A DNA stretch of 64,000 bases from Cannabis sativa. Taxonomy: Eukaryota > Streptophyta > Magnoliopsida > Rosales > Cannabaceae. The DNA lies in NCBI RefSeq assembly GCF_029168945.1, contig NC_083604.1, positions 10,904,812-10,968,811 on the forward strand, in the 5' to 3' direction. The position numbers were made by a program, and so were the translations under genes. The notes beneath the pieces were generated by a model. It worked only from the letters and a program-made list of their open reading frames with translations. It was not told where the DNA came from and ran no database searches. Shown here one piece after another: positions 46,803 through 58,836 of this stretch. Each line of letters opens with the position of its first letter. Position 1 is the first letter of the stretch.

Positions 46803-47668
46803 TGTTATAGTGAGATTCCTCTCACCTAGAAACTCGAGACCAGACTCCTATTTAAAGGACACGTGTATTCAGCCTTCCAATGAAAGCTGAATTGTCCATG
46901 AGAGACTCCTCGATGTTCCAACCTCGCCCAGGATAAAACCAGTGAGATACTGTGAGTACGACCTAAGTCGAATCGCATAACTTTAACTCACATTATACAG
47001 GATGGGTCCAACTCGCATGTGTCAATACATATGCGAGTATCCTCTCTTTATTTCTGCGAAAGCATAGAGATCAACTCTCTATGATGCGATTTGGTCCCTA
47101 CGATCCAATGGCCTCGATAAACCGATATAGACTCGCGTGTCTAGGTTCTATCAGCTCGACATGCGATGTCTACAAGAGGCAACTACCTAAGGGCGCGGAC
47201 GTTCCAAACGTACTGATGACCCTGCGAGCTCAACAACGGAACATGAACGGTCAACTCGCAGATGCGGAAGACGCACACGTTGATAGACTTAGTAACTGTC
47301 ATTCATTTATTAATGTTAACGTTGCTTGGGTTTAATTATTGCAATTCAATATGTAAATAATGGATTAACAATGAATGTGATCCTTGTGTAACCGATTGGA
47401 CACCTGCTTTGTATATAAAAAGGTGATCCACCATGAAATGGCACCTACGAATCCTTGGCTACAGTGGACTAAGCAGATCATAATCTGACTGAACCACTAT
47501 AATTCTCTGTCTTACTGTTGTTTTCCAGTTTTTTGTTGATTGTTTTCCCATTCCCAGTCGAGTACTCGCCATTCTAGGTTGAATACTCACACTTGTCATT
47601 ACCCATAAAATTCTCTTTCATATTAATAAAATAATATAATTTGGTGTTGCGAAATTCACTCGACAACA
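46803..47668 (+). repeat. 3' LTR of the Tat element
   Basis: 866 bp, the same length as the 5' copy. Differences seen by eye: acatg/acgtg, agcgag/agtgag, gcaat/gcgat, accaat/accgat, ttatg/ttgtg, aaagagg/aaaaagg, tttta/tttca. Four of the seven fall at CpG sites. Confidence 0.95.
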
Positions 47669-49261
47669 ATAATGAAATTTTACTAATAATAATAATTCAA
47701 CAACCTAACAAACTTTAAGCAAATACATTAAAAATACAACAAATTGAAAGGAGAGGAAAAAAAAAATGAGTGTGATAATGAAGATTGCTCTAAAATTAGA
47801 GGGCTGGGCTAGTATGGTAAAATAGAATAATTATATTTAAAATTTTGATATTTTTATAATAGTGCGGTGTAGTATTAACAGTAGAGAATAGAGATGCACT
47901 AAGTTTGAGATTTTTCTCTGCTTAAGAAAATAAAATTATGCTGGTGACAAATCCCAAATATTGAAAATATAACAATTTTTATATATAAAACATCTGTACT
48001 TATCCGGTATCATACACTATTATAATTTATAACAGGTACAATATAAAAAAGCACTTTATCTTCCCTCATATATTATTGGACCATCGCAGTTGTCTTTTCC
48101 TTTTTGTCTGTTTCACCTCATCATTACCATCCATTTCAAGACATTCAAATAGTTTTTGTTTTTTGTTTTTTCAAATATATATATATATATATACTAGCAA
48201 AAAACTACCTGCCTCTAAATTTTATGCTAGTTTTTTTTTATGTTATTTGAAAATGAGATTATTATTGAATACTAAATGCAATATATTAGTGTTTAAGAAA
48301 GCTTAATGATTTAAATATGTTCTTAAGTTAATCCAAAAATAAACTAAAAATTGATGTTCCAATACTTAAAGAAACATTACTTAAATGGGGATAAGATAAA
48401 AAAAAAATTAAAAATCAATCTCTAAATTGTTGATAATTGAAGATAGCATTAGTCTAAAAATTATAGATAAGAAAACTAATGATAGTCATTGGTGGATTTC
48501 AATCTTCATTTTCTTTGACAATAGTGTAATTTTTGTATGTTGCACTTTTCATTTTAGCCGGGTCCGCATATATCTGGATTATCTATTTTTTCTTTGATAA
48601 ATTAAATATGGTAATGTCGACAAAGCGGCAGTGTTCCTGCAAACAGTGATGTATTTTCATTTAAGATGATTAGACATGGTGTGCATAATTTATTTAATTA
48701 AAAAATCAACTTATGAAAGGCATGTAAAACTATTTAATTTTTTAAAAACTACACCTCTGCAGTATATTTCATTAGTTGGGCAGCATTACACGAAAATATT
48801 TTTTCCACAATATCTGCGAACATGACAGCAGATAGGCTCTTTGTATTGTCATCAAGTTCAACATATGCTATAGCACTGTAAAATGCATAATAAGATTGTT
48901 AGTATATTTTTTTATTTTAACTTAATTTCAATAACATCATATGTTTTTTGTAATATACCGTGGTGTAGGAAATCTTTCTTGCCCGCATGTTGGCTTGTCA
49001 CATATGATTTTTTCATCGCGATTTATGACATGCGTCACATGACATGTAATAAAAATTCTAGAGAGTATCAGTTATTTTTATTGCCGCCTCAATCCAAAAA
49101 TATTTTTTCTAGATCCAAATCAAATGGTGTTAATAATAGTAAGATATTGTTATTCTTTTGGTTGGGCCTGCTCTCATCAATGTCACTCCACCATCAAACG
49201 TCGATTTGAGGTTTGATATCGATCAAAAGGCAGAGAAGGTGAAGTGGGCAGTGCAAATTTT

Positions 49262-49446
49262 GATGGTATAAGCGAATATTTAATATCAATTCAAATATTA
49301 ATAGGATTTGTTTTATTATTATTTTATTATATATAAATAATATTTTATTATTTTATTAAATAAAAATAAAAAGTCACCCATGAATTTTTCATAAACCAAA
49401 AATTTCAGTTATATAGGCACACTTTATATAGAAATAGATATATCCG
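49262..49446 (+). repeat. 180-bp direct repeat, copy 1
   Basis: Starts gatggtataagcgaatattt and ends ttatatagaaatagatatat. A second copy with scattered changes lies at 49997-50176, about 550 bp away in the same direction. No known element recognised. Confidence 0.7.
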
Positions 49447-49996
49447 AGTCTGAGCTGCCGAGTTCATTTGCCCTTTTAAAAAAATATATTATTTCTATTT
49501 AATTTTAGATGAGTGTAATATATTAGTGTATGTATGATTGTATGTAATTTTGTATAAATTGTGAGAAAAACATTTGAAATGTTGTTGCAAAGTTCAAATT
49601 AAAGTTTTCACTTACATTTTTGTTCGTTTTCCTTTAGGTATATTAAAAGTTTAAATTTATTTGAAGAAATATTTTCACCAGATTGTCCATTGATTAATTT
49701 TTGTTTATTCAATTGTATACAAATAGTTATCATTATTTTTTATATATATTAAATCAAAATAAAAACACAGTATTTTTATCAAAAAAAATTGAAGGAGTGA
49801 AGGTAGCTAAATGTATACATATAGTTGAATAGAATTTTTACTTTAGTAGATATTTTTTGCTCCTAAAAGTTTTGCTAAAATTCAAATGGTAACATTCAAT
49901 TGGTTAGGATTACGTATTATCGGTGTCCTCGCTACCTAGTGAAACAAAAACTCATAAATAAATAAATAAAAGTAAATAAAAATATCAGTTATATAG

Positions 49997-50176
49997 GATG
50001 GTATAAGCGAATATTTAATATCAGTTCAAATATTAATAGAATTTGTTTTATTATTATTTTATTATATATAAATAATATTTTATTATTTTATTAAATAAAA
50101 ATAAAAATTCACCTATAAATTTCTCATAAACCAAGAATTTCAGTTATATAGGCACACTTTATATAGAATAGATATA
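49997..50176 (+). repeat. 180-bp direct repeat, copy 2
   Basis: Matches 49262-49446 with about ten differences by eye and one or two short indels. AT-rich, non-coding. Confidence 0.7.
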
Positions 50177-51065
50177 TTTTGAAAAGAAGCTATTCAAATA
50201 GTTAAACAACATTCAGGGAAAAATAAATAAATAAAATAATAGTAACATCAAGAAAAATTAGTTTTTTTAAAATATAAAATGATTATTGTTTATAGATTAT
50301 AGATAGCTCGTAGTGTTGTGAATACAAAACTCCTCAATGATGGAAGTAAATTATGTAATGAGTCCATCATGTCGGATAATTAATTAATAAATTATGAAGA
50401 CAAAAAGATATTTACATATTCAGCAGCAGTAGCAGTAGCAGCACCTGTACAAACTAATTAACGAGAAACGATCCTTCCCACCCAAAACTCTCCGTTGCCT
50501 AAGTTAGAACCAAAATCATGGCCACAAAATAATGGTCTCACCTGTAGCCAATTTAACACCATTACCACTTAAAGGGGGAAAAAGAAAAGCAATACAAAAT
50601 AGAGAAATAATGTAATATATGATTAAATGCATTTATGGTTCACCTCAAGACTCACTTATTGATTCACAACTATTGATTATAAGAGTACTGAGTATGTAAC
50701 CTAATGAGATTCCAAGAAAGACACCCTACACTAACTTTCCATCGTATAGCACCCTTAAAAGAAACACTAAATTATCCCTATTTTTTTCCAATTATTTTTT
50801 GAATGACAATACTCATCACAAGATATTAACCAAAAAATTTTGTAGCAGACTCCAAACGATATTTTCTTGGACTACCATCAATCCTAGTTAAACCCAACAT
50901 GTCCCAATGCTTTTCATGAAGGTGTTGAGGCATAAAATATTTCAACCACTAAACAATATCTGACGTTTATGTTTGAGCAACATTATGCAGAAATCAAAAC
51001 AGTGAAACTGAGTCAAATTACCTCTGATTTGGCCAGATTGATGAAGATCTGGAAACTGATAATTG

Positions 51066-54000
51066 CTAGTTGTTAGATAAGGCAAGTGGTGATAAAGGTG
51101 GAGAAACAAGATCTTCTGTGATCAGAGAGTTTTGAGGAACATCCATTGGTTTGGACACTTGTAAATCCACAACCCTAGAATCATTTGAGGGAATGGATAA
51201 ACTACGAGAAACGGTTTGAGGGGGTTTTGGCAGAGGAGATTTAGTCACCATTTTTGTGGAAGAATGTACTTGAGCTCTAGACACAAGAGGGGCAGAATGA
51301 CCAACCAAACCCATTGATTTTGATGACTGGAAGGAGGAACTAGCGGGAGGCCTGGGTAATTCATGAAGCTCACTAATTTTAGGTGACGACATAAAGGTAG
51401 GGGAAGCACCTGCAGAGGCTTTAGGTGGTGACGAAGAAGGTTGAAGCACTGGATTTCGTAGGAGAGGTCCAGAATATAACTGGGGATGATTCAAGGACCA
51501 CTGTTTACTTGTTAACGGACCAGAAAAGGCTTGCCTTTTAATTTTTTTGGAATCAGAAGCAGAACCTTGATCATGGCGGGAAAATATATGGCCATCTAAC
51601 AACGGAGGAGGTAGCTGATGTTGTGCAATATTGTTGTTGCTTTCTTTCAGTACAGACTGTAATTTTATAACTTTTGGTACATAAATGCTCTCAGCCTGCA
51701 AATCCTTTTCATACATTTTTGGTTCCAAGGGGGTTGAATGCCACAAATTCTGTTTTCGCTCGCTTAGATTTGTTATTGTAGTGTGCTTCACAGGATTAGC
51801 TGATCCAGTAGAAACCGCACTTTTTGCATCAATTGGTGTGGGTAGGACATACGAGTGGAACTTTCGTGTGAATGATGGCCGCAGCTGTCTCAATTTTTCA
51901 CTAGGATCTACTTTATTCTCAGCAAAAAGTGGGGCTGATTGGCTTCCTATTTTAGCCTTGAAGGAAGCGGGATGTCTATGCAATCTAAGAAGATTGTTCT
52001 GCAAGATTTCAAAAACAAGTACGCTGTGAGATAAAAAGATCCTGGGAAAAAGATTAATTATTCTGAAATTCCAAAAAGGAATTCAACATAACGATTTTCT
52101 TGGTTCTAACCAACATGCTTGGATGAACATTGCATTCCATATGTTTGGCTAGTGAATCAGTATAAAATACTGTTGAAAATTCAAAGCAAATCGATAATGG
52201 TATTCAAAAACATCAAAACCTGTTTTTCTCTAATGCCTAGAAAAATATATCCAAACCATGTTTTTGCTATATTGTTCAAAACCTGGTCAAGCCATGAGGT
52301 TTTGAAACCCGCTGAATTGAACTTTTGTATTTTAATAGTTTAGCATTTATATACAGTTGTAATTGAATTTTGGGCTTCCGGGATAAAAATAATCAAAATT
52401 TAGAAAAATAAACAAACCTAGAAGTGAAAACGTAATTGCTTTTCTACCGGTGGTGATGGTGATTAGAGTGACTTATAAAGCTTATAAGATCTAATTTAAC
52501 AACATTAGTAATCTAGCTCTATCTTAAGATACTCAGTTTACGTTATTTAAACTAATATTGAATATTTTGAAATTGTGTGTTGTTTAACTATTTGACTTTC
52601 TATGAATTAAGGTTATTTCATAGTTCTACCATTTTTATTTCATATCAATTCTAACCCCGTTTGAAACCTACATTTTCATTCAATTGAGGAAATCATCTTG
52701 AAACCTGACCTATTCTATTTAAACTAATATAGAATATTTTGAAATTGTGTGTTGTTTAACTATTTGACTTTCTATGAATTAAGGTTATTTCATAGTTCTA
52801 CCATTTTTATTTCATATCAATTCTAACCCCGTTTGAAACCTACATTTTCATTCAATTGAGGAAATCATCTTGAAACCTGACCTATTCTATTTAAACCTTG
52901 GGATCAACTTTCAAAATGAAAATTCAAATTTAGTTCACAATAACCTAAGGGGGTTCAGTTATGGTAGAGACTAGGTGGATTAATAATTAAAGATATGTTG
53001 ATAAATGAACAAGAATATGTGCAAACACATAAACAACATACAAACAAACTGATAACTGAAACAATAACCTAGACATATTGGAATTTACTAAGAATCCAAT
53101 ACAGAGTGATCCTGATCCCAATTCAATTGCTAATGGATCATATCTTTGCAAACAGAAAAGAAAATGTATCACATTCTCTTACCTTGGGATCTTCCACCTT
53201 TGCCACCTTGGGAAAAGTAAGGTCCACCTGGTCAACCTGTACCAAAATTTACATGTTTACATGAAGTCAGAATGGTTTCAATAAAATCAAAACGTCCGAA
53301 AAAAAAGAGCAAACAACAAACAACCAAAATAACTGGAGGACAACTATTTTGGATATTGTTTCGTCTTTCCCTTATGAATTGATAGAAAAGGTTTTTATGA
53401 TTAATTTTGGTAATTAGACATTTAAAATTATAATTTTAATAACATTATTGTCATAATTTTCCCTGCTTGTTAAACACAAACTATTTCTGCGTTTGCTTGC
53501 TATAAATACAACAACATTATCCTCTATCTTTTGCAACCCAATATAGCTTATTCTAGCCACTAGCAACAAAAGTGTATGGCATAAAAATAATAGTAAAAAG
53601 CATGAAAGTTTTGTTTCCTTTCCCTGCATAAGATATCTCCTAAAAATTTCTAGATAAATGCTCACAAGCATATCTTGTGTGAGTGTGTGCATGCACATAT
53701 CAAGATAAAACAATTGAGAACTGTGATCTTGTAAAAGTATTTTGCAAACTCTTTTTTGTTGACCAATATATGTAATTAATAAAGAGAAGAACTCTCAGCT
53801 AGTGACAGAAGTTAATATGATAACCTCCATAGAATTTCTTGATGTAGAAACATCTTGTTCCTGATCATTTTGGCCATAGTCAAAGCTCAATTCTCCATCA
53901 TCATTTGAATCATAGCTACCGTCATCATCATCATCGTGATCATCATTATAGTCATCATAATCATCTAGATCATCATCTTCAAGACCAACAAAGTGGTAAT

Positions 54001-56578
54001 CAATGTGCTGCTGTTCAGTCACATGTTTCACAAATGGCTCTACTGCCTCAAGAGACCTAAGAGCCTTCTTGAAGAAGCACAACTGTTTTGAACAGATAAT
54101 AGAGCAACACAATAAGTAGGTCAGTAAAAGAATTTAAGAATGCAAAATGATGATTATGATCTGAAACTAGTACCTGAGCAGCATGATGACGAGCTGCCTG
54201 TGTTAGAAGACTTCGAGATTGTCCTTGCTTCAGAGATTTTAAGCGGAATACAAATAATGTTGCTTCCTGATCATATTCATCATGAGCCATAATCAGTTGC
54301 TGCATAGAAAAATTTTCCCTTCCACTTCTTGATCTCCCTTTTTCTCTATGTTTAGCTTTGATTTCCTCATATACTTCTCTGAAGACCATGTGATAAGACA
54401 GCATGAAACAGATGTATATGCATGTGAGTATGTTAGGTGTGTTTTAGCATGCATGCATATATACATACACATAAAATTATAACATAAAAATAAAAGGTAG
54501 AAGACTAAAACCTCTTTTCATCACATTGCCGCTTCATCTCCTGCATCAAGGAGATACATATGTTTAGAAACACTTGATGAATACACAAAGTAACAACCAA
54601 AACATGTCCGAAAAGCAGAAAGTGCAGCACCCATAACCATAACAAATAAAAAGTAACCACATATATAAATTACTACCCAAGTAAGAAAGTCCTAATAGCA
54701 AAACTGAGCCAGCAATAGAAAACAGAGAAATGGAAAGAATGAATCATTACAAATATGAAATTAAATCAACAAGGATTTACCTCAACTATCCGAAGTTCAT
54801 TAAGAAGGGATTCTGATGGGACAGTGATTGTGTGGGATATATGAGAGCGCTGTGACATGAAAGAAATAAATAAGACTTATTGCAAGTGACAAGTAATGGA
54901 ATCTCAGGATTACTTTACAGTAAAGCCTCACATAGCTATCAATAAGTCTCTGAACTTCATACTGCACTTTCCCTAGCATAAGCAAGACCTTGCCTGCGTG
55001 AAAATAGAAGGAGAAAATAATTAATATTTTTGCCACCAATGGTATATTAATACAGGTGAAAGAATTTACACAGAGCCACATTAATGGGAGTAACGTGTTT
55101 TGACAATACATGCTTGTTAGCATGTTTCTTGTGGAAAGAGAGACGCAAGCGATGATTCGTTTTAAGTAAATTAAAAAATAGACTAAAAAAACTGATAAAG
55201 ATAATGAACGATAGCTCCCAAATGTAGAAAAACTGAACCCACAGCTCTGTAAATCATATTTGAATTTTACATAATGCAGCAGACACATTTAAATGTGCGG
55301 GAAATAAAAAGGTAAATTTTCACAGATTGAGAGAACAAAGTGTGACAAACTGTAATCTTCAGAAATATATCTGAAAGTTTTCAGCAAAGGTAAGGAAAAA
55401 AAATTGTGACAACAGAAAGTAGAATTAAAATAACACTTACCACTCTCTTCATCATCATTGAGTGCAGTTTTCTCAAGAAGACAATCACCTAACTCCCGCA
55501 ATGACTCGGAGAATTCTGGAAAGAAGGAAAGACATAAGAATATAAAGAAAATAGGACATAGCATGGATGAATCTGCATTATAAATTTACTAATAGTAAGT
55601 AAAAAATGTCTTGCTTGCTCTTTGAATAGGTCATATTGACAAAATGTCATCACAGGTAACTGGCAATGCTTACATTAGTTTAGAGGACAAAATCATAAGC
55701 AAAAATCCACATGGGGAAGTGCTGGAATACCAAATAACAAAATGAAAGTCTGCATCATAGTGCTAATGAAAAATGAAAAATGACTCCCTCAGCAATCAGT
55801 TCATTAAGGATAATGTAAGTTGTCATTCAATAACAAAATCACAACAAACAACATTTCACAGAAAAATGAAACAGATAATCCAAGACAAGCAAAGGAACGA
55901 GAAGAGTATACCAAAAGCGCTGTTCGTAGTGGCTGCAGCCGCTGAAAGTAATCTATCATAGCAGTCCCTCATATCTTGCATGTCCTTCAAGAACAACATC
56001 ACATCAATTATAAGAAACTATGCTTTTCCAATTATACGAACAGTCGTAAAAGACAAGAAAGTAAAGTTCTGGTATAGCAATGGAAGCACAATTCTAGCAA
56101 GACAGTTCGCCATGGTTCCAAGCTTTCAGTTTATACTTTAGATTTGTATGTATGTATAACAGTTGATACTACAGTTCTTCACCTCGATATATACATTCAG
56201 ATACATACATCAAATAACAATAATCGTTACGGAAGATATAAGCCGAAAATACTCGCTCCCTAGATTGTCAAAGCCAGCCCTAGGTTTCTAATTCGAGGCA
56301 GCGTTTCATGCAAGTAAAACTCCAGACGAAAACAGATTTGTGTTTCCAAATTGTAAAAAGAAAAAAAAAATTAAAGGGGTTAAAAATGGCGTTAATTCGA
56401 ATGATCTTTGTTCAGCTTGGGAAGAAGCATAGAACACAAAGAAAATAGAAAAAGAAAGGCGTACCTGAGCTGCCTGAGCAAGCTCGTCTAATTGAGAAAG
56501 AGGTCGGAGATCTCTGCGGTCTTTAGGTCCCTGCTTATTCAGTGCGAAACCTCGCAATTTTCTGAGAGACGTCTTCAT
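51066..56578 (-). CDS. BAR-domain, Ser/Pro-rich protein of the At2g33490 family, 623 aa
   Basis: Ten coding exons on the minus strand: 56578-56465, 55984-55912, 55515-55441, 54993-54932, 54849-54781, 54540-54512, 54378-54174, 54082-53825, 53236-53183, 51998-51066. The joined frame is 1872 nt. It begins MKTSLRKLRGFALNK, the family start (an upstream in-frame ATG at 56605 is less likely). Residues 1 to about 240 form the helical BAR region (FSESLRELGDCLLEKTALND, MLGKVQYEVQRLIDSY, TLFVFRLKSLKQGQSRSLLT, QLCFFKKALRSLEAVE), which binds curved membranes. A run rich in Asp (about residues 245-280) follows. The last exon (310 aa) is low-complexity and rich in Ser and Pro with PPP motifs. Family members are annotated as hydroxyproline-rich glycoproteins, but no signal peptide is seen, so a cytosolic membrane-remodelling role is more likely. 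Confidence 0.93.
52545..52888. repeat. 172-bp tandem duplication in the last intron of the BAR gene
   Basis: Units 52545-52716 and 52717-52888 begin atttaaactaat and appear identical except for one base (aatattgaa versus aatatagaa). Near-identity shows a recent event. It lies between exons 9 and 10 and does not touch splice sites. Confidence 0.9.
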
Positions 56579-56699
56579 CTTCGTATCTTCCTTTCTAGTT
56601 TCCACTATCCGATTCCGATGCAGAAAGCGAGGGATTATGTTAGAAATTCACAAGAAATGAATCAATTGACGACGACGATGGTGATGGTGATTGAATATT

Positions 56700-56757
56700 T
56701 GCAGAGAGAGAGAGAGAAAGAGCTGAATACAGAGCAAATATGAAGAGAGAGAGAGAA
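56700..56757. repeat. GA microsatellites in the BAR gene leader
   Basis: gagagagagagaaag and a second gagagagagagaag run upstream of the start codon on the minus strand, where they read as CT tracts. Such tracts are frequent in plant 5' UTRs. Confidence 0.6.
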
Positions 56758-56835
56758 GAACACACTAGTATTTCTTCTTCTTCAACTCCATCCCATTCTT
56801 TGCTCTGGTCTGGTCACGTCAGGACCCCATAAAGC

Positions 56836-56836
56836 A

Positions 56837-56873
<37 letters not shown>
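56836..56873. repeat. (ATT)n microsatellite
   Basis: About twelve ATT units without interruption, upstream of the BAR gene leader. Confidence 0.9.
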
Positions 56874-58836
56874 GAGTAATTGTTATTTTTGATTAACATT
56901 AACAATAATTCTTGTAATAATTGGTACACTAAAATTTGAAGGGAATGAAAACGTATCGTTTACTTTTTTCTTTATTGAGTACCGTTGACCGTTATTATTT
57001 CATTGACTTTTCAAACAAAATAAAATAATATTATAGGTCGGTATTATAAGAGACTAATTTACTTTAACAATAATACATTTATTTGTGTTTTTAGCAATTT
57101 TTTAGTGTTAGGAACTAATTATAATTGGGTAAAATGCTTGTTATGTTATGTGTATATATATATATATTTAGCTACATTCAAAGTCTTCAACATCACATAG
57201 TATAATTGGTCAAGAATACACCATATATAATAGTATTGATAATACTAAATATGGTTTGAACTTTGAAGTATTACTTTACAATATTTTATGTATACATAAA
57301 AATACATAGCTAAAGCATAGATTAAGGTTTCTCATACATCCATTTTATTTTCATTTTAATTTTGCCCATAACTGCAGCACGACTGGTGTGGTGTGTTTAC
57401 AGTTTATGCATGAAAACTATGAATTAAGAGACATTAAAATGAAAAGAGTTGAAGAATGATTATTAAGTGAGTGAGGTTTCTTTCTTGTACCAATATCCTT
57501 TCAAAGTTTTACCAAGAATGAAATAAGCAAATCATTGTAAAATCCATATCGAACACTTAACTTGCATAATCAAGCCATGTCGGAATTACCTTTTTTGTTT
57601 TGATGGGTTTTCACCTTTCATGCGTCAAAATTATTGGCTATTACCTATGAGAGAAGGAAAGAAAATTAAGGTGGAAAGAACTAAAAAGTTTCTCTAGGGT
57701 CAACAAAACGTGTTTCTTCATACCCCATCTATCAATTCAACACAAAGTGTAACCCTTTTCTTCTTTGTGAATATTTGTCTAATTTCCTGTGGAAATCCCC
57801 ATCAAACCATCGACGAAATTGTTTCAAGACTTCTCAGCATAACAAGTAAAAACCAAACAGGAGCCTTTAGCTAAAAATTGCCCCTTTAGTTATTGGTACT
57901 TTATTGTCTCATTTGGCAGCCAAATTTCCACAGATTCCGTGTTTAAACTGAAAACTTTTCATAATTAGGAAAAACTAAAGCTATGCTTTGTAAAGTTTTG
58001 GAAATTCTATAAACATAATATAACTCATATTGATGAATATTTATGTGGGTCATCAAATCGACAAACAAATGACTAGTGTAATTTAATATTAAGTAAATAA
58101 ATTTTAATTAAAATAATTAGTGTAAAGACGCCATGGAATGATGGACACTTTAAAAACTCATTAATTATAGAACCCTTAAATAAACAAATAAAAAACCCTC
58201 ATTAATAGAGGATGTGCATAAGATCATAATCCAAAAGGTGACTTTCGTGTATATATCTTCAATCATTTATTTCCTCTTATTAAGAATTTTGGTCATAACA
58301 ACTCTTGAATTGCCCATTCACATACAAGAGTACATCAATCAAGAGTCACCGAATAATATAACATGGAACAGAAAAATCATTGGAAGTCAAGCCAGTCACA
58401 AAACAGCATTACCCAAAACCAAATGTTTGGGAGTGAAAGTGAAGATTGGAAGAAAGCAAATAACGTTGTGAAAAAATGGCTGCCTGGGAGTAGAGTAGTT
58501 TTTCATGTTGAACTGCCCAAAAAAAGAAAAACACAAAATAGAGCCACAAGTTATCGCTCCTGTCAACATATTCTCCAAGTTATTTGACAAGCATTTCCTC
58601 CCCCTAAGAGATGTGAAGAGAAAATAATATACAGTCCCAATTTCTCCTGAAATAATTTAAACAGCAGCTGTTTACGTATGTTAGAATACAAGTTTGCTAT
58701 ATTCAAGAGCTAACCTAAAGTTTTGTGCGCCATAAACCCATGGACAAGTAACTCAAACTATTATATGATGTGAATAGTTTGACACTACTTACCAGGGCCA
58801 GGAGATGTTTGTGGATGGAATTGGCAAAAAAAAAAA
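56874..58836. other. intergenic DNA between the BAR and PDH genes
   Basis: Contains the BAR gene promoter (right of 56760) and the 3' UTR of the PDH gene (left of 58837, roughly to 58600). The rest is AT-rich with no recognised gene. Open frames at 58214-58590 on both strands overlap each other and show no domain. Confidence 0.4.

Larger units (their letters stand above)
36193..47668 (+). mobile_element. complete Tat-lineage Ty3/gypsy retrotransposon (11,476 bp)
   Basis: Two 866-bp LTRs (36193-37058 and 46803-47668) bracket PBS, gag-protease, RT/RNase H with a second RNase H, integrase, a spliced antisense gene and a polypurine tract. ATAAT lies on both sides (36188-36192 and 47669-47673). 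By eye the LTRs differ at seven sites, all A/G or C/T. The second, archaeal-type RNase H and the antisense gene after integrase place it in the Tat group. Two frameshifts split the sense frames. It inserted into AT-rich DNA next to the hAT element. Confidence 0.95.
47674..51065. other. AT-rich intergenic DNA and 3' flank of the BAR gene
   Basis: No gene recognised. About 47800-47900 has gtgcggtgtagtatta-type words as at 34300-34440. A 180-bp direct repeat is annotated separately. A short cagcagtagcagtagcag microsatellite lies near 50420. 50560-51065 is probably 3' UTR of the BAR-domain gene, perhaps with an intron (a possible donor, AGAG then GTAATT on the minus strand, lies near 51023). Confidence 0.4.

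Noticed and set aside
56306..56605. Upstream in-frame ATG at 56605 as the start of the BAR protein
   Set aside because: The family protein begins MKTSL, matching the ATG at 56578. The upstream extension METRKEDTK is not a family feature.
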